Shown here: in pieces, positions 24,601 through 33,633 of the stretch
Numbering within the stretch: position 1 is the stretch's first letter
Layout: the number at the start of each line of letters is the position of its first letter
DNA from: Bugula neritina
Taxonomy: Eukaryota; Bryozoa; Gymnolaemata; Cheilostomatida; Bugulidae
Direction of reading: 5' to 3'
DNA: 64,000 bases
NCBI GenBank assembly: GCA_964035545.1
Contig: OZ037772.1
Span: 3,879,538-3,943,537, forward strand
Notes under the pieces: model-generated
What the model was told of the DNA's origin: nothing
Database searches by the model: none
The model's input: the letters and a program-made list of their open reading frames with translations, nothing else
Position numbers and translations under genes: made by a program

Positions 24601-27600
24601 TTAGTGTCAGGTACTGTTCACAGTGAATAGTATGTTAGATCAATGTTGATATAAAAAGTTGTGAAGTTGATTCTTTGTATTTATCACAATGAGCCAAATT
24701 ATGTTCAATGGTGATCTTATATATGTTCAATGGTGAGCTTATATATTTTCAATGGTGATCTTATTTATGCTCAATAGTGATATTATATATGTTTAATAGT
24801 GATCTTATTTATGTTCAATAGTGATATTATATATGTTTAATGGTGAGCTTATATATATTCAATGGTGATCTTATTTATGCTCAATAGTGATATTATATAT
24901 GTTTAATGATGATCTTATTTCTGTTCAATGATGATCTTAGATATGCTCAATGCTGAACTAAGTTATATTCAAAGCTGAACTTATAAATGTTCCATGCTGC
25001 TCTAATTTTCGTTGGAAATAAGCTTCTGCAAAAATTATTACTGATCACTCTGAACTAACTTGTCATAACTTCTAACCAGTATGAGAGTATAGTAATGTGG
25101 ATTTTATTGTATATGATAGTTGAATATAAGAAATGCAACAAAAAATAACTTCTAAAGATTAAAATAAGAAAAAAAACATGAAAATAAACATTTGCAAAAT
25201 TTTTCTACGACTGTAAATTCAGTTAATTTTTCTCAATATTAGCAGAACCTGCTAAGACCATAGTGTGTGTCATTACATTCTTGCTCTGTAGTGTAACGAT
25301 AACCAAGCAGTTGTGGTGTGTAATGGTTAGCACACCTGTGTGCAAGTCCGAGGTCCGTGATAGTAACCCAAGTACGGGAGGGGGGAGGGGGAAGTTTTAT
25401 AACTAATTCCAGCAGTTAGTAAAGTGTGGTAGTACTCCAAGAGGAGTCGAGTGGCCAGGGAAGCCTGAAGAAATAGTATAAAACGGGCAGCTGGGTTCTT
25501 GAGAAGTGGGTGAGGTGTAGTGTCGAGAGCACCCAGTGACGCTTGTAATGTAGTGGTGAGTGCGCCTGCTTGCAGGCTGAAGTTCTCAGCATGATTTAAA
25601 GTTTTGTAGCGGTCAAATTCTTTTTTGTGCTCCTATTCAGCATCTTTGAGTGCATGGTCTTAAAAAATGTTATGGGATCTACAACAAAAGATAAAAGTTG
25701 GGCAATATTTAAACTGTATTAGTATAAACAGTAAACATTTGGCTAAGATATACAATCACAAGCAGCGTAAATAAATTAAGTTCAACTTTGAAGAAGCTGA
25801 AGTCTAAGGCCAAAACTAATAGTATCAATGATGTTAGCTACGAATCTTTCAGCATATTTTCAGCACCATCGTACCAATTGTTTGATTCTGAATAACCATA
25901 CAGGCTTTGGCAAACTTATGATCATTATGTTGCGTAGTGTTTGGGTTAGTTTGAGCTTATCAAAATTTACTAATAATTTTTGCCATCATTTTATTTTTTA
26001 CTTCTTTCTTAATTACAAATGCAAGAGCTGTTGGGCATAATTAGTTTAGTTAATAGAAGCTTCTCTGCATTAAAATTATCTCAAAATGTCAGTGAATCAC
26101 AATTTAAGCTGGAGTCAGCATTTTATATGGACCCCTCATATCGAGATAACAGATATTGATAAGTTTCAGTATGTCTATAAATTGAAAAACAAATAAAGTA
26201 CTACCAAGAAAAATATTGCTACTTAAACATGTTTTTATATTTAATTGTGCTGTGCAAAGGTAAATAAAAGAATAAACTAGTGGCACGGAAGTTAATGAAA
26301 AATTTTGCCAACTTTGCCAACTCACCACTAATATTGGCATTTTGGTACTTAGCTATAAAACAAGAAGCTAGCTTGGCAGCTGATTAAGGCTAATAACTAC
26401 TTGTAGGCTGCTAAACTGCATTATTAGCAATACTTTTACAATGGGGGAGGGAATTCAAATTAATGAATTTAGCACAAATTGCTAAAAGGTGAAGTGGAAA
26501 TAAAACGCTAAATTTTTTGAAAATAGATTGTTACAGGAGAACTTATATCAAATTGATATAGGAATAGAGTAGTTTGGGAATTATTAGTCAATGTGGTCTC
26601 TTAAAAGTTATGGTTGCACAAATTCAATTATCTGTCTACAGCAATAGTCATACTGATACTGTCATTGTGATTTCAAATGACAACGTTAAGCAAATGATTG
26701 GGCTTACCTTTTGCTGCAATGACAACTTCAGTTCCTAACTCTGAAAGAAAGTGATCATCTTCTATCTCTGAGAGGTAGCTGCAATCTTTACCCATGTGAT
26801 GAAATGATTCAATGTTTTCCATGTTGTGGGGTTGTTTGGAAGCACAAATTCACTGAATCTCAAAGCACAACCTCTTAGTCTGAGCCTCTGGTGTTCACTA
26901 TGCCGGCAAAATATTTCTTCTGTCAATAGCCATGAATGAAAACTATGTGCTGTTATGTAATAACCTTTGCTTTGCTCTGTCACTGCTTGGTAAGCCAGTT
27001 TCTTGCCTTTGAATTACAATTTAAATATTTCCTTACTATAGCTCTGTTATGCAACATCTTCTTTTGTTCCACCGGGTAGTTTGCACAAGTTTACACAAGG
27101 CTTTTGAAGTGGTTCACCTGATCCACAATTGACTATTCAGTAGCTTGTTTCATTGTTAATTTTAAGCTTCTTGTTTGAAACACATTTGCTGATAACTGAG
27201 TACATTGGAGTTTAATGGTGCATCTCCCTGATCTCTCTTTTACACACATTTTAAATTAGTTGGCTTTCCTTTCCATGAATGAAATTGACTAGTGAAGCCT
27301 AAACTACCCATGCAAGAGATATGTGAAGTTGAAATATTTTGTTGATAAATTCAACTTAAGTCTTTGATAAACGGAGTGGGGCAATGTTTAATAGTAGTCT
27401 GGTAACAAGCTATTTGAAAATGTCTTGGCTTCAAAAAAATTTCGAAATCATAAACAGCTAGTAGGTTGAAGGAGTTTCATTCCACTTATATGCTCCCCAG
27501 TTAGGTTGTATTTTTTGTTTTGGTACTAAGTATTATATACCTATATACCCTTATATAACTTTCATATCAATTGCTAAACATAAAATAACCAACAATATGA

Positions 27601-30600
27601 TATGTTTGCAATAATATTTAAATTTTTCCAAATTTGTGTTGAAAAAAAGCATTAAATGCATTAATAATAACATTTTTTTCAAAAAACAAAAAATATAGAA
27701 AATGCAAAATTAATAGGTTTATGCAGAGCAAAGAAATTTATTTGTGTGCCAATTATAAAAAGCAATTGACTCAAATTTATTTAAATACACATATATTTCA
27801 ATAGTATTCAAATAAATTGCACGTAAAATGTATAAATAACATCTAACTGGGAAGCACCAATTGAAATGACCCAAATGTAGGGTTCAACTATATCCTAGCT
27901 TCCTATAAAGGTTTGTGATCATCATTAGTGCACATGTGAACGAATAATTTTGTTAGGTAAACAACTGCCGATTGTTCCATAATTCTTATGTAAATAAAAT
28001 TTTGCTTGAACATATGTAGTTGTAGCATTGATCTCACTTTCTGCTCCTATCAACTACTTTTTAGCTTCATTCAGACCTAGGGATGGTGATTACGTAATAC
28101 TTGTGAAAAGTAGCGTTGACTGAACAACTAAGTGGTTTCAGAGCTACTACAAAATATTTTTCAGTTTACACTAATCGGATTAATTTTCAATTTCATTAAA
28201 ATAAGTGCAGGTCTAACAACTATTAGAGGTGTGGTGCAGGCTATACCGACAATAAAAGGCTCTTTGAACAACTTTAGTGCAAGCGCTGCACTAATATTTC
28301 TCTCTGTGTACTTAAACCCCACAAGGTTCATATATACAACTAATATACATAGTACTTAAATGTTATGAGGCGTAACTCAAATAATTCTAACATAGCTGTG
28401 TTTTATTACTTTGAATTACAACAACGGTCGTGCTCAGACCAGGCTGCGGATGTGTAAGATCGTTGTGCAGACAAAGCATCACAGTAAACATGCCTACTGT
28501 CACTGCCTTGACAAAACCTCATGTTACCCTGTATGCTAATCATTTTGATAAAAGTTATTTTTAGTTGAATTAATTTTCCGGCTTATAGTATGAATCCGCA
28601 CTTACGCCACATATTGGTTACTAGAGGGCGCTCCAGGTAGGCCAGTTTCATGCACAGCAACAGAACGATATTGATAACTTGACTGTGTGACAGGACTATT
28701 CCGCATAGAAACCAGCTTCTCCCGCAAGAGTGATGGGAGAAAGTGATGCCAGCTGAAAGAAATCAATGAAGGTAGCCATATTAGATCACCTGGTAATTGC
28801 TTACAGTTTGTTCTGCAGGCAATAGCTACTGTCTATAACATTAACTCAGAAATTTCTTCTACAAATTTATAGCATGAACGATATTGATAACTTGACTGTA
28901 TGACAGGACTTTTATTTACTAATTAGGAAATTATGTCTATTAAAGTAAATTCCGAAAAATTACAAAAAAATACAGTGATACATTAAATAAACATAATAAA
29001 ACACAGATAATAAATTATATACATGCTGTTATTAAATTAGATTTTGTGACTAAAACAAAATCTTTGTAGCTATACATGCTAAACTTTTGAAAGCGGTATA
29101 AAAACAAGCACCTGTCACACATGTCATGTGAACTTTTCTGAATATGAAAGCACCAGTTCATGTGACCTCACTGACCTCTTCTGAAGGTGAAGGACATGAC
29201 GTACTGTTAGAATTAATAGATAGTAAAACAATTTGTGTCGAACGTATGAACACGAAGAATAATACCACCAAGATCAAAATATTTGGCAGCAAATTATACT
29301 TCATTACAATTACAAACTAATGCATAGTTACACTGATCAAAATTGAGTTATACTTCACTTTACTAATATATTGATGGATTGGTTTATCACATATCACAGA
29401 CAAGAAAAAAATATGTTGTGAAAGTCAGTGTAAATACTGGCCATAAAAAGTAGGCATGAATAAAATTGAAGAAAGAAAAAGTCAGAACTCTGTTGGATTA
29501 TTTAAAATAAAAGATCATTTAAAGCATTACCAAGGTATCTCTGCCCCATGCTTCTCTATATTTAATGGTTTGATATCCTGGTATTGGCAGCAAGTCATAC
29601 TTCACTATACTAATAAGCTGAAACGAAGAGAATAAATGCATTCAACCAACCATGGATAGTCTGAGACAAGAGCTCCAGATAGCTGTATGTCACACTCCTG
29701 CTGGCTCGCTCTTTGCCTGCCGACCTTCGTTTCACCTTCCTTAAGGAGATAGAGTGAGATCTCGGATAGCTGAGGATCTTCATTCAGATTGACTAGAATT
29801 GGCAGTTTGTTGTTCACAGATGTTGCAGCCACGCCTGAGATTACAGTACAGTAGAATGAACCACTTTGTGGTAGGCATATATTATCGAGCTGATCAAGTC
29901 AACTACGAGCTGCAAAAGAAACTCAAAATTGCCTTTCACAATATATCCAATATGTCAGAGGACAAATCCTATTAGAATTAATTCTCTTTAACTATAGAAA
30001 AGTTAATGTTCAAGGGCAAACAATTACTAGTACTTATCAATATGTTCGAGGGCAGACAATTACTAATACTCACCAGTATGTTCGAGGGCAGATGCCTCTT
30101 CTCTCACTTTTTCCTCAGCCAACTTCAGTTTCAACTGCCAATCTCTCTGCTGATTTTCCAAGTTCAACTCTTTCTCCTAAACACAAGCATGACCTGATAT
30201 ATTTACCTGTTCTACAGTAACAGCAGTAGTCACATGTATTGAGATACAAAAGAGGTATTATAAGTATAGACAACAACTTGGCAGTCAAACAGATCTGAAA
30301 TTTGTAGTCTTTGTCTGATTTGTGGTCTAACATCAGCTCTAAATTAAATTAAAGAGAATGCATTTCGAAATGCAATACACAGTAACCGCCTATGATTTAT
30401 TTAGAATAGACTACATTATATATATTATTGTATACATTATATAATATCATATAACATGGCAAATATCACATAATAATGTATAAATTATACAGTATTATAT
30501 AGTATATAATATTACCCCGCCACACGCGCAGGACCACGGCGGTGAAAGGTGACCAAAGGTGATCATAGTATATAATATTACATATATTTTATAAAATTAT

Positions 30601-30851
30601 ATTATAAAATTACTATAATGTTTACGTAACGTCATAAAACAACCGACTACAGACACGAGAGGAAGTTGTATCACCTTCAGAGCTTTGCGAAGATCCACAA
30701 TCCCCTGCATGGTGGAGAGACTGTCCCGCCCTGATCTGATTGCTCGGCCCTCAGTCTACCTTTCTCAGCCCACAGCTCTCTGATCAACTTGACCTTGGGA
30801 TTTTTGTTTACTCTAGCAAGGTTGACTATAGAACGGGCCTGCTTGGCATAT
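18449..30851 (-). CDS. Kinesin-3 family gene (FHA-containing), partial exon set
   Basis: Eleven minus-strand exons can be proposed from splice signals and reading-frame phase: 30675-30851, 30074-30176, 29651-29834, 24067-24187, 21743-21966, 21234-21327, 20717-20812, 19728-19899, 19258-19373, 18817-18943 and 18449-18634. The first carries the end of a kinesin motor and neck, the second a coiled coil, the third and fourth parts of an FHA domain. This order is characteristic of kinesin-3 plus-end microtubule motors. Most neighbouring exons agree in phase. Gaps remain between 24187 and 29651 (middle of FHA) and between 21966 and 24067. The motor core is not in the window; element B lies upstream. 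The tail exons are not recognised. The frame changes inside the first exon and a TGA lies in 19728-19899, so the gene may be decaying or the assembly may contain small errors. Subfamily (KIF1, KIF13, KIF16B or KIF28 type) is undecided. Confidence 0.72.
18817..18943 (-). CDS. Kinesin-gene tail exon
   Basis: Acceptor TTTTTACAG and donor CAGG/GTGAGT. Phase 0 in, 1 out. Encodes FTKVDPWLQYEMCSQAIASL followed by NSIGDNLSALFKLMF. Helical and unrecognised. Confidence 0.55.
19258..19373 (-). CDS. Kinesin-gene tail exon
   Basis: Acceptor TTGTGCAG and donor CTG/GTGAGT. Phase 1 in, 0 out. Encodes CHAEEDIYGAVNRVLNQVQS then FLTSYRDDIGNTFQL, probably helical. Confidence 0.55.
19728..19899 (-). CDS. Kinesin-gene tail exon with in-frame TGA
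   Basis: Acceptor TTTGCAG and donor A/GTAAGTG. Phase 0 in and phase 1 out fit both neighbours, but codon 19 (positions 19845-19843) is TGA. Before it the exon reads ALLSNIDKAVHQYVLSCT, after it QLSTDVPMACAQGALAQC. A second acceptor (CAACAG before 19829) would skip the stop but gives the wrong phase. It is either a nonsense mutation or a base error. Confidence 0.5.
20637..20700 (+). repeat. Possible tRNA-derived SINE head
   Basis: GTGGAGTAATGGTAGCACGC resembles a tRNA-type A box region, and GGGTTTGAAATGA downstream resembles a degenerate B box. It lies inside a kinesin-gene intron. Confidence 0.3.
20717..20812 (-). CDS. Kinesin-gene tail exon
   Basis: Acceptor AATGCAG and strong donor CAG/GTGAGT. 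Exactly 32 codons, phase 0 on both sides. Cys-rich: CLTAYCSSVSCVESLLAAFW. Product domain not recognised. Confidence 0.5.
21234..21327 (-). CDS. Kinesin-gene tail exon (donor uncertain)
   Basis: The acceptor TATTGACAG fits the incoming phase 2. Encodes LSEILSSENKLTSMELVFNS. The donor AAG/GTCAGA is weak, but it leaves phase 0 as required by the next exon. Confidence 0.45.
21743..21966 (-). CDS. Kinesin-gene tail exon
   Basis: Acceptor GTTCTAG and donor AG/GTAATC. Encodes a stretch with FTVSKFEERLADMRELL, resembling the conserved segment after the FHA domain in kinesin-3 proteins (KF..RL..MRE). Phase 0 in, phase 2 out. It is open throughout. Confidence 0.6.
24067..24187 (-). CDS. Kinesin exon: end of FHA domain
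   Basis: Acceptor CTGTAG and donor G/GTAAGC. Encodes GDRVIIGGDHYFHFNHPAGV followed by a basic and aliphatic stretch ending FLFARMI. The GDRVI.G..H.F.FNHP pattern is the last FHA strands. The exon with the middle FHA strands was not found in the 5.4 kb between this and 29651. Confidence 0.82.
24702..24990. repeat. 22-bp minisatellite, about 13 copies
   Basis: The unit is close to ATGTTCAATGGTGATCTTATAT, with variants alternating GGTGATC/GGTGAGC/AGTGATA. It lies in an intron of the kinesin-like gene. Confidence 0.9.
25308..25600 (+). repeat. Possible tRNA-derived SINE with two tRNA-like heads
   Basis: GTGTAATGGTTAGCACACCT (25318-25337), followed by AGTCCGAGGTCCG, resembles A-box and B-box regions. 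A related head (TGTAGTGGTGAGTGCGCCTG) recurs near 25551. A purine-rich G run lies between (25376-25393). Neither folds as an intact tRNA. Confidence 0.35.
26708..26822 (-). CDS. Candidate first coding exon of an unknown gene
   Basis: ATG at 26822, then MENIESFHHMGKDCSYLSEI and EDDHFLSELGTEVVIAAK, ending at a good donor (G/GTAAGC) in phase 1. Acidic N-terminus. No downstream exon was found, so it could be chance. It lies within a presumed intron of the kinesin gene on the same strand. Confidence 0.3.
29651..29834 (-). CDS. Kinesin exon: first half of FHA domain
   Basis: Acceptor AATCTCAG and donor GTTGGT. Phase 1 in, matching the previous exon. Encodes LVNLNEDPQLSEISLYLLKE then GETKVGR and DIQLSGALVSDY. 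The LVNLNEDP..SE...Y.LK.G.T.VG pattern is specific to FHA domains of kinesin-3 motors, which regulate dimerisation and cargo binding. Confidence 0.85.
30074..30176 (-). CDS. Kinesin exon: coiled-coil segment
   Basis: Acceptor TGTTTAG and a strong donor G/GTGAGT. Encodes EKELNLENQQRDWQLKLKLA and then EEKVREEASALEHT, a highly charged helix typical of the segment just before the FHA domain. Phase 0 in, phase 1 out. Confidence 0.75.
30675..30851 (-). CDS. Kinesin exon: end of motor domain and neck
   Basis: The acceptor CTACAG precedes 30851 and the donor GTGATA follows 30675. It encodes YAKQARSIVNLARVNKNPKV and then KLIRELWAEKGRLRA, the hallmark motor end and neck of kinesin-3 (compare the family pattern YA..A..I.....VNEDP..KLIREL). 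The downstream part MQGIVDLRKALK is in another frame: a two-base excess near TCTCTCC separates them. Without that shift the exon ends in phase 0 and joins the next exon correctly. Confidence 0.75.
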
Positions 30852-31946
30852 CTGTAGATGTGAAGAAAACATGCTACCTAAGATTTATACCCTCAATTAT
30901 AACTTTTCAAAAGAAAAATAAAAATTGTAGAAACTTTGGAAGTTAGATGTGTTTTCAAAATGTGAAGTAAAAAACACAATCCAAAAAGAATATAACCAAT
31001 TACATGACTTGTTACATATTTAGATGCTGAACACTTTTTAAATGAAGCAGATAATCATAAGCGAGCTGAAAAGCATATTACAGTGGCTGGTTAAAAACAC
31101 ACATACTCCCACTTTTCTCATAAACTGTAAATACGCCCACACTCACATTGGTACCTGAACTCATACTGAAAGCGTTGCTCATAGCTGGTTCATATTGATA
31201 CTGATATCATAAAGTTAATAATGATATTCATCCTCAATAGTAGAGTTAGTAAATGGTATTGATTCACCCACAATGACAATTACTTGCAAAAGTTATTGAA
31301 TTATTTATTTATTGACTTGGTGAGTTATTTAATTTTATCAATTATAATGTGTATCATTCAAATGTGAATGTTTGTTTGTTTGTTTGTTTTCTTTATTTCC
31401 ATCAAAACAAAAAACAAAAGGACAAAAAAATACAAATATACAACAGTAACACAAAAAGAGCTAAATTCAATTTATATATAATATCAATCGAAGTCAAGAT
31501 GGGGGCCCATGTGCTCAGTAGCATAGCTATTCAAGGAATGGGGCCCAAGTGGCAGTTGAAAAAATAGTTGAAAAAATGTTGAAATGATCTAGTCAATTTG
31601 ATTACCTCATACTAATTTCGATTCATCGCAATTGTCGCAATAATTTTGCTATAGGGAATCTTATTAAATTTGACAATTGACATTCAGTTTCACGATGCTC
31701 ATTCAGTGATTGACAGCTAGTCTTACATTGACCTTCAAGCGTAAAGCAACAGAATCTAACAGTAAGTGTAACTATAAGATTAAGTATATTTAGTTTACTA
31801 TCAAGTATTAACATTACCACGTAAAATTAAAATCTGTCAGTGTCTATAAAATTAAATTCCATAAAGCAAAATTACAAACCATTTTTATTCATGCTCTAAC
31901 TTTGAAACCAGTGATACAAAAATAGTGTCATATCATTATTTGATAT
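30852..31946. other. Non-coding stretch between the kinesin exon and element B
   Basis: No supported exon. Probably intron sequence upstream of the motor-end exon. Confidence 0.4.
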
Positions 31947-32252
31947 TGTTATAATTTTCAGATTTAGGGTTGATATGCTATCCAGAGAGTCTATTTATCT
32001 AGTATAGAACTGCACCAGGCTAAGTCGAGTGAACGAGTATATTTTATACACAATTATACATTATAAAAACACGATACATTATTCCCAACAAGTTACACAT
32101 CTAATCTATTTCACACTCTAGCTTCGACTGAGTTAGCAGCGGGAAACTACAATTGCTGCTAACTATCAACTACGCTAATTGGCTATCCATTGTTCCGGGT
32201 CAATTACGCGACCCTACATGTTGTGCTGCTGGTAGTTCCACGAACCACCACA
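31947..32252 (-). repeat. 3' LTR of element B
   Basis: 306 bp with TG...CA ends on the element strand (TGTGGTGGTTCG to TTATAACA). About nine substitutions and no indels against the other LTR. Confidence 0.95.
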
Positions 32253-32265
32253 CCGCCCCCACCAG
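32253..32265 (-). promoter_or_regulatory. Polypurine tract of element B
   Basis: On the minus strand CTGGTGGGGGCGG lies directly before the TG of the 3' LTR. It is G-rich rather than purely purine, but in the expected place. Confidence 0.6.
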
Positions 32266-32532
32266 CAGAAAGCCATTTTTCTGATATATATATATAAAAA
32301 ACATTCAATAGTAATTGCATACATCAGTGGACAAAAATAATACATAATATACAGGAAGAGACATAATAATACACAGAGTCGTTATAACGATCTGTTGCAT
32401 ACAATTGGCCAGCTGTAGATAGACGAGGAATACTAGCTAGCTGTGGTATTAGACAAGGAATAACCTGTCTAGCAGTTAAGCATTTGCACGAGTTTGGTTC
32501 TTCACCAAATGTGGAGTATTCTGGGTAGCATA

Positions 32533-33609
32533 CTAGAGTCCTTGTTGGGCACGCCGGTGCTTGGCTTGGCATGTACGCAGTTTCCGTTTCATACGGCATA
32601 CGGATCCCTTCAGCTGGAAGAGTCCTGTGGTAGTGTTGAGTAGATCTGGCGCCAGCTGGGTGAACTCTTCTTGTAATCGTAGGAGGCGTTCTTCTACTGT
32701 AGCTAGTCGTACTGGGTCTGGGGACGGTGTCCGTCTGCGGCGTAATGGTGGACTGGGGGACCTGGTCCGTCTCTTCGCCGGGGTAGGGGAGATCTCTCCT
32801 TCTTCTGGATATGTAGTTTCCTCGGGGGTGTAGGTAATTGGAGGGCGGTCAGACACCAACGGGGATTGTTGGCGGGCGTTGTCTAACACACTTTGGAACC
32901 CCGAGGATAGAACGGCTAGTAGCATGGCCTTCTTTACCAGAGGTCGTATATATGTGAGGAACTCCGGGTACAGCTTAGCGTCGACCACATAGTTTTCTCC
33001 AGGGAAACAGCCCGCCGCTCTGTGTCTGGTGACGGGGTAGGGATACACATCATTGTACCCGCAGGGGCAGAAGGTCAGTAGGAGATGGGCATTGACGTGT
33101 AGTTTAAGGGAGCGGTGAGAGGCGCAATCTTCACCACAGATCTGGCATCTCGTCCGTCCTCTGGACCCCCAGGCTGTTTCTATTTCTTCTTCGGTTTGTG
33201 GAGACACCCACCGCCAACGGCGGCGTAGTGGCTCAGGCCGGTCACCACTAGCATAGTCCTCCGGATACGGAGCGGGAAGTGTTCTATCCCGTACCCTGGT
33301 TGTAGCGGGTCGAGTGTAATCTGAAAAAGTTTCAACAGTGTTAGTACATTACACTGCTGTGTTGTCAGCTTGAACAGCTTGGCAACTCCTAATTCAGTTA
33401 CCTCGTAGAGATTAATGATAGTGAATAGTCAGATAGAACCGTATTGCAATGAGATTATAAAAATCTCTAAGTCAAACTAAGTTCTTACTACGGTATTTCA
33501 CTAACCTATCTCCAGCTCGATTGACTCAGTGAGTCAGAGCTGAGCGATGCAATCTAGTTTCGTATTAAGATATAGTTAACTCACCCCACGATCTGTTGTC
33601 GTAAGACAT
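32533..33609 (-). CDS. ORF3 of element B: spliced C2H2 zinc-finger protein
   Basis: Proposed as two exons. Exon 1 is 33609-33585 (ATG, 25 nt) and ends at a G/GTGAGT donor. Exon 2 runs 33320-32533, after a TTTTTCAG acceptor. The 264-nt intron is phase 1 and the sum is exactly 271 codons including stop. Without splicing, the long frame has no ATG start, only GTG at 33207. The product has a finger CQIC-x12-H-x3-H at about residues 67-87, an FCPCG motif at 92-96, VDAKLYPEF, then a Pro/Ser/Arg-rich linker and a C-terminal charged coiled coil. The finger, FCPCG, G-C and VDA-Y-EF residues match ORF3 of element A. Function unknown; nucleic-acid binding is likely. No membrane segment is present, so it is not an obvious envelope gene. 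Confidence 0.75.
33321..33584 (-). other. Proposed intron in ORF3 of element B
   Basis: GTGAGT at the 5' end and a TTTTTCAG 3' end on the minus strand, 264 nt. It is rich in stop codons in the ORF3 frame, so removal is needed to connect the ATG to the zinc-finger frame. Confidence 0.65.
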
Positions 33610-33633
33610 ACTGAATATGTGAAATGGTTTGAA

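Noticed and set aside
24702-24990. CRISPR-like array
   Set aside because: Units are contiguous 22-mers without spacers in a eukaryotic intron; it is a minisatellite.
25318-25385. A functional tRNA gene
   Set aside because: No cloverleaf closes: the acceptor and T arms do not pair, so at most it is tRNA-derived.
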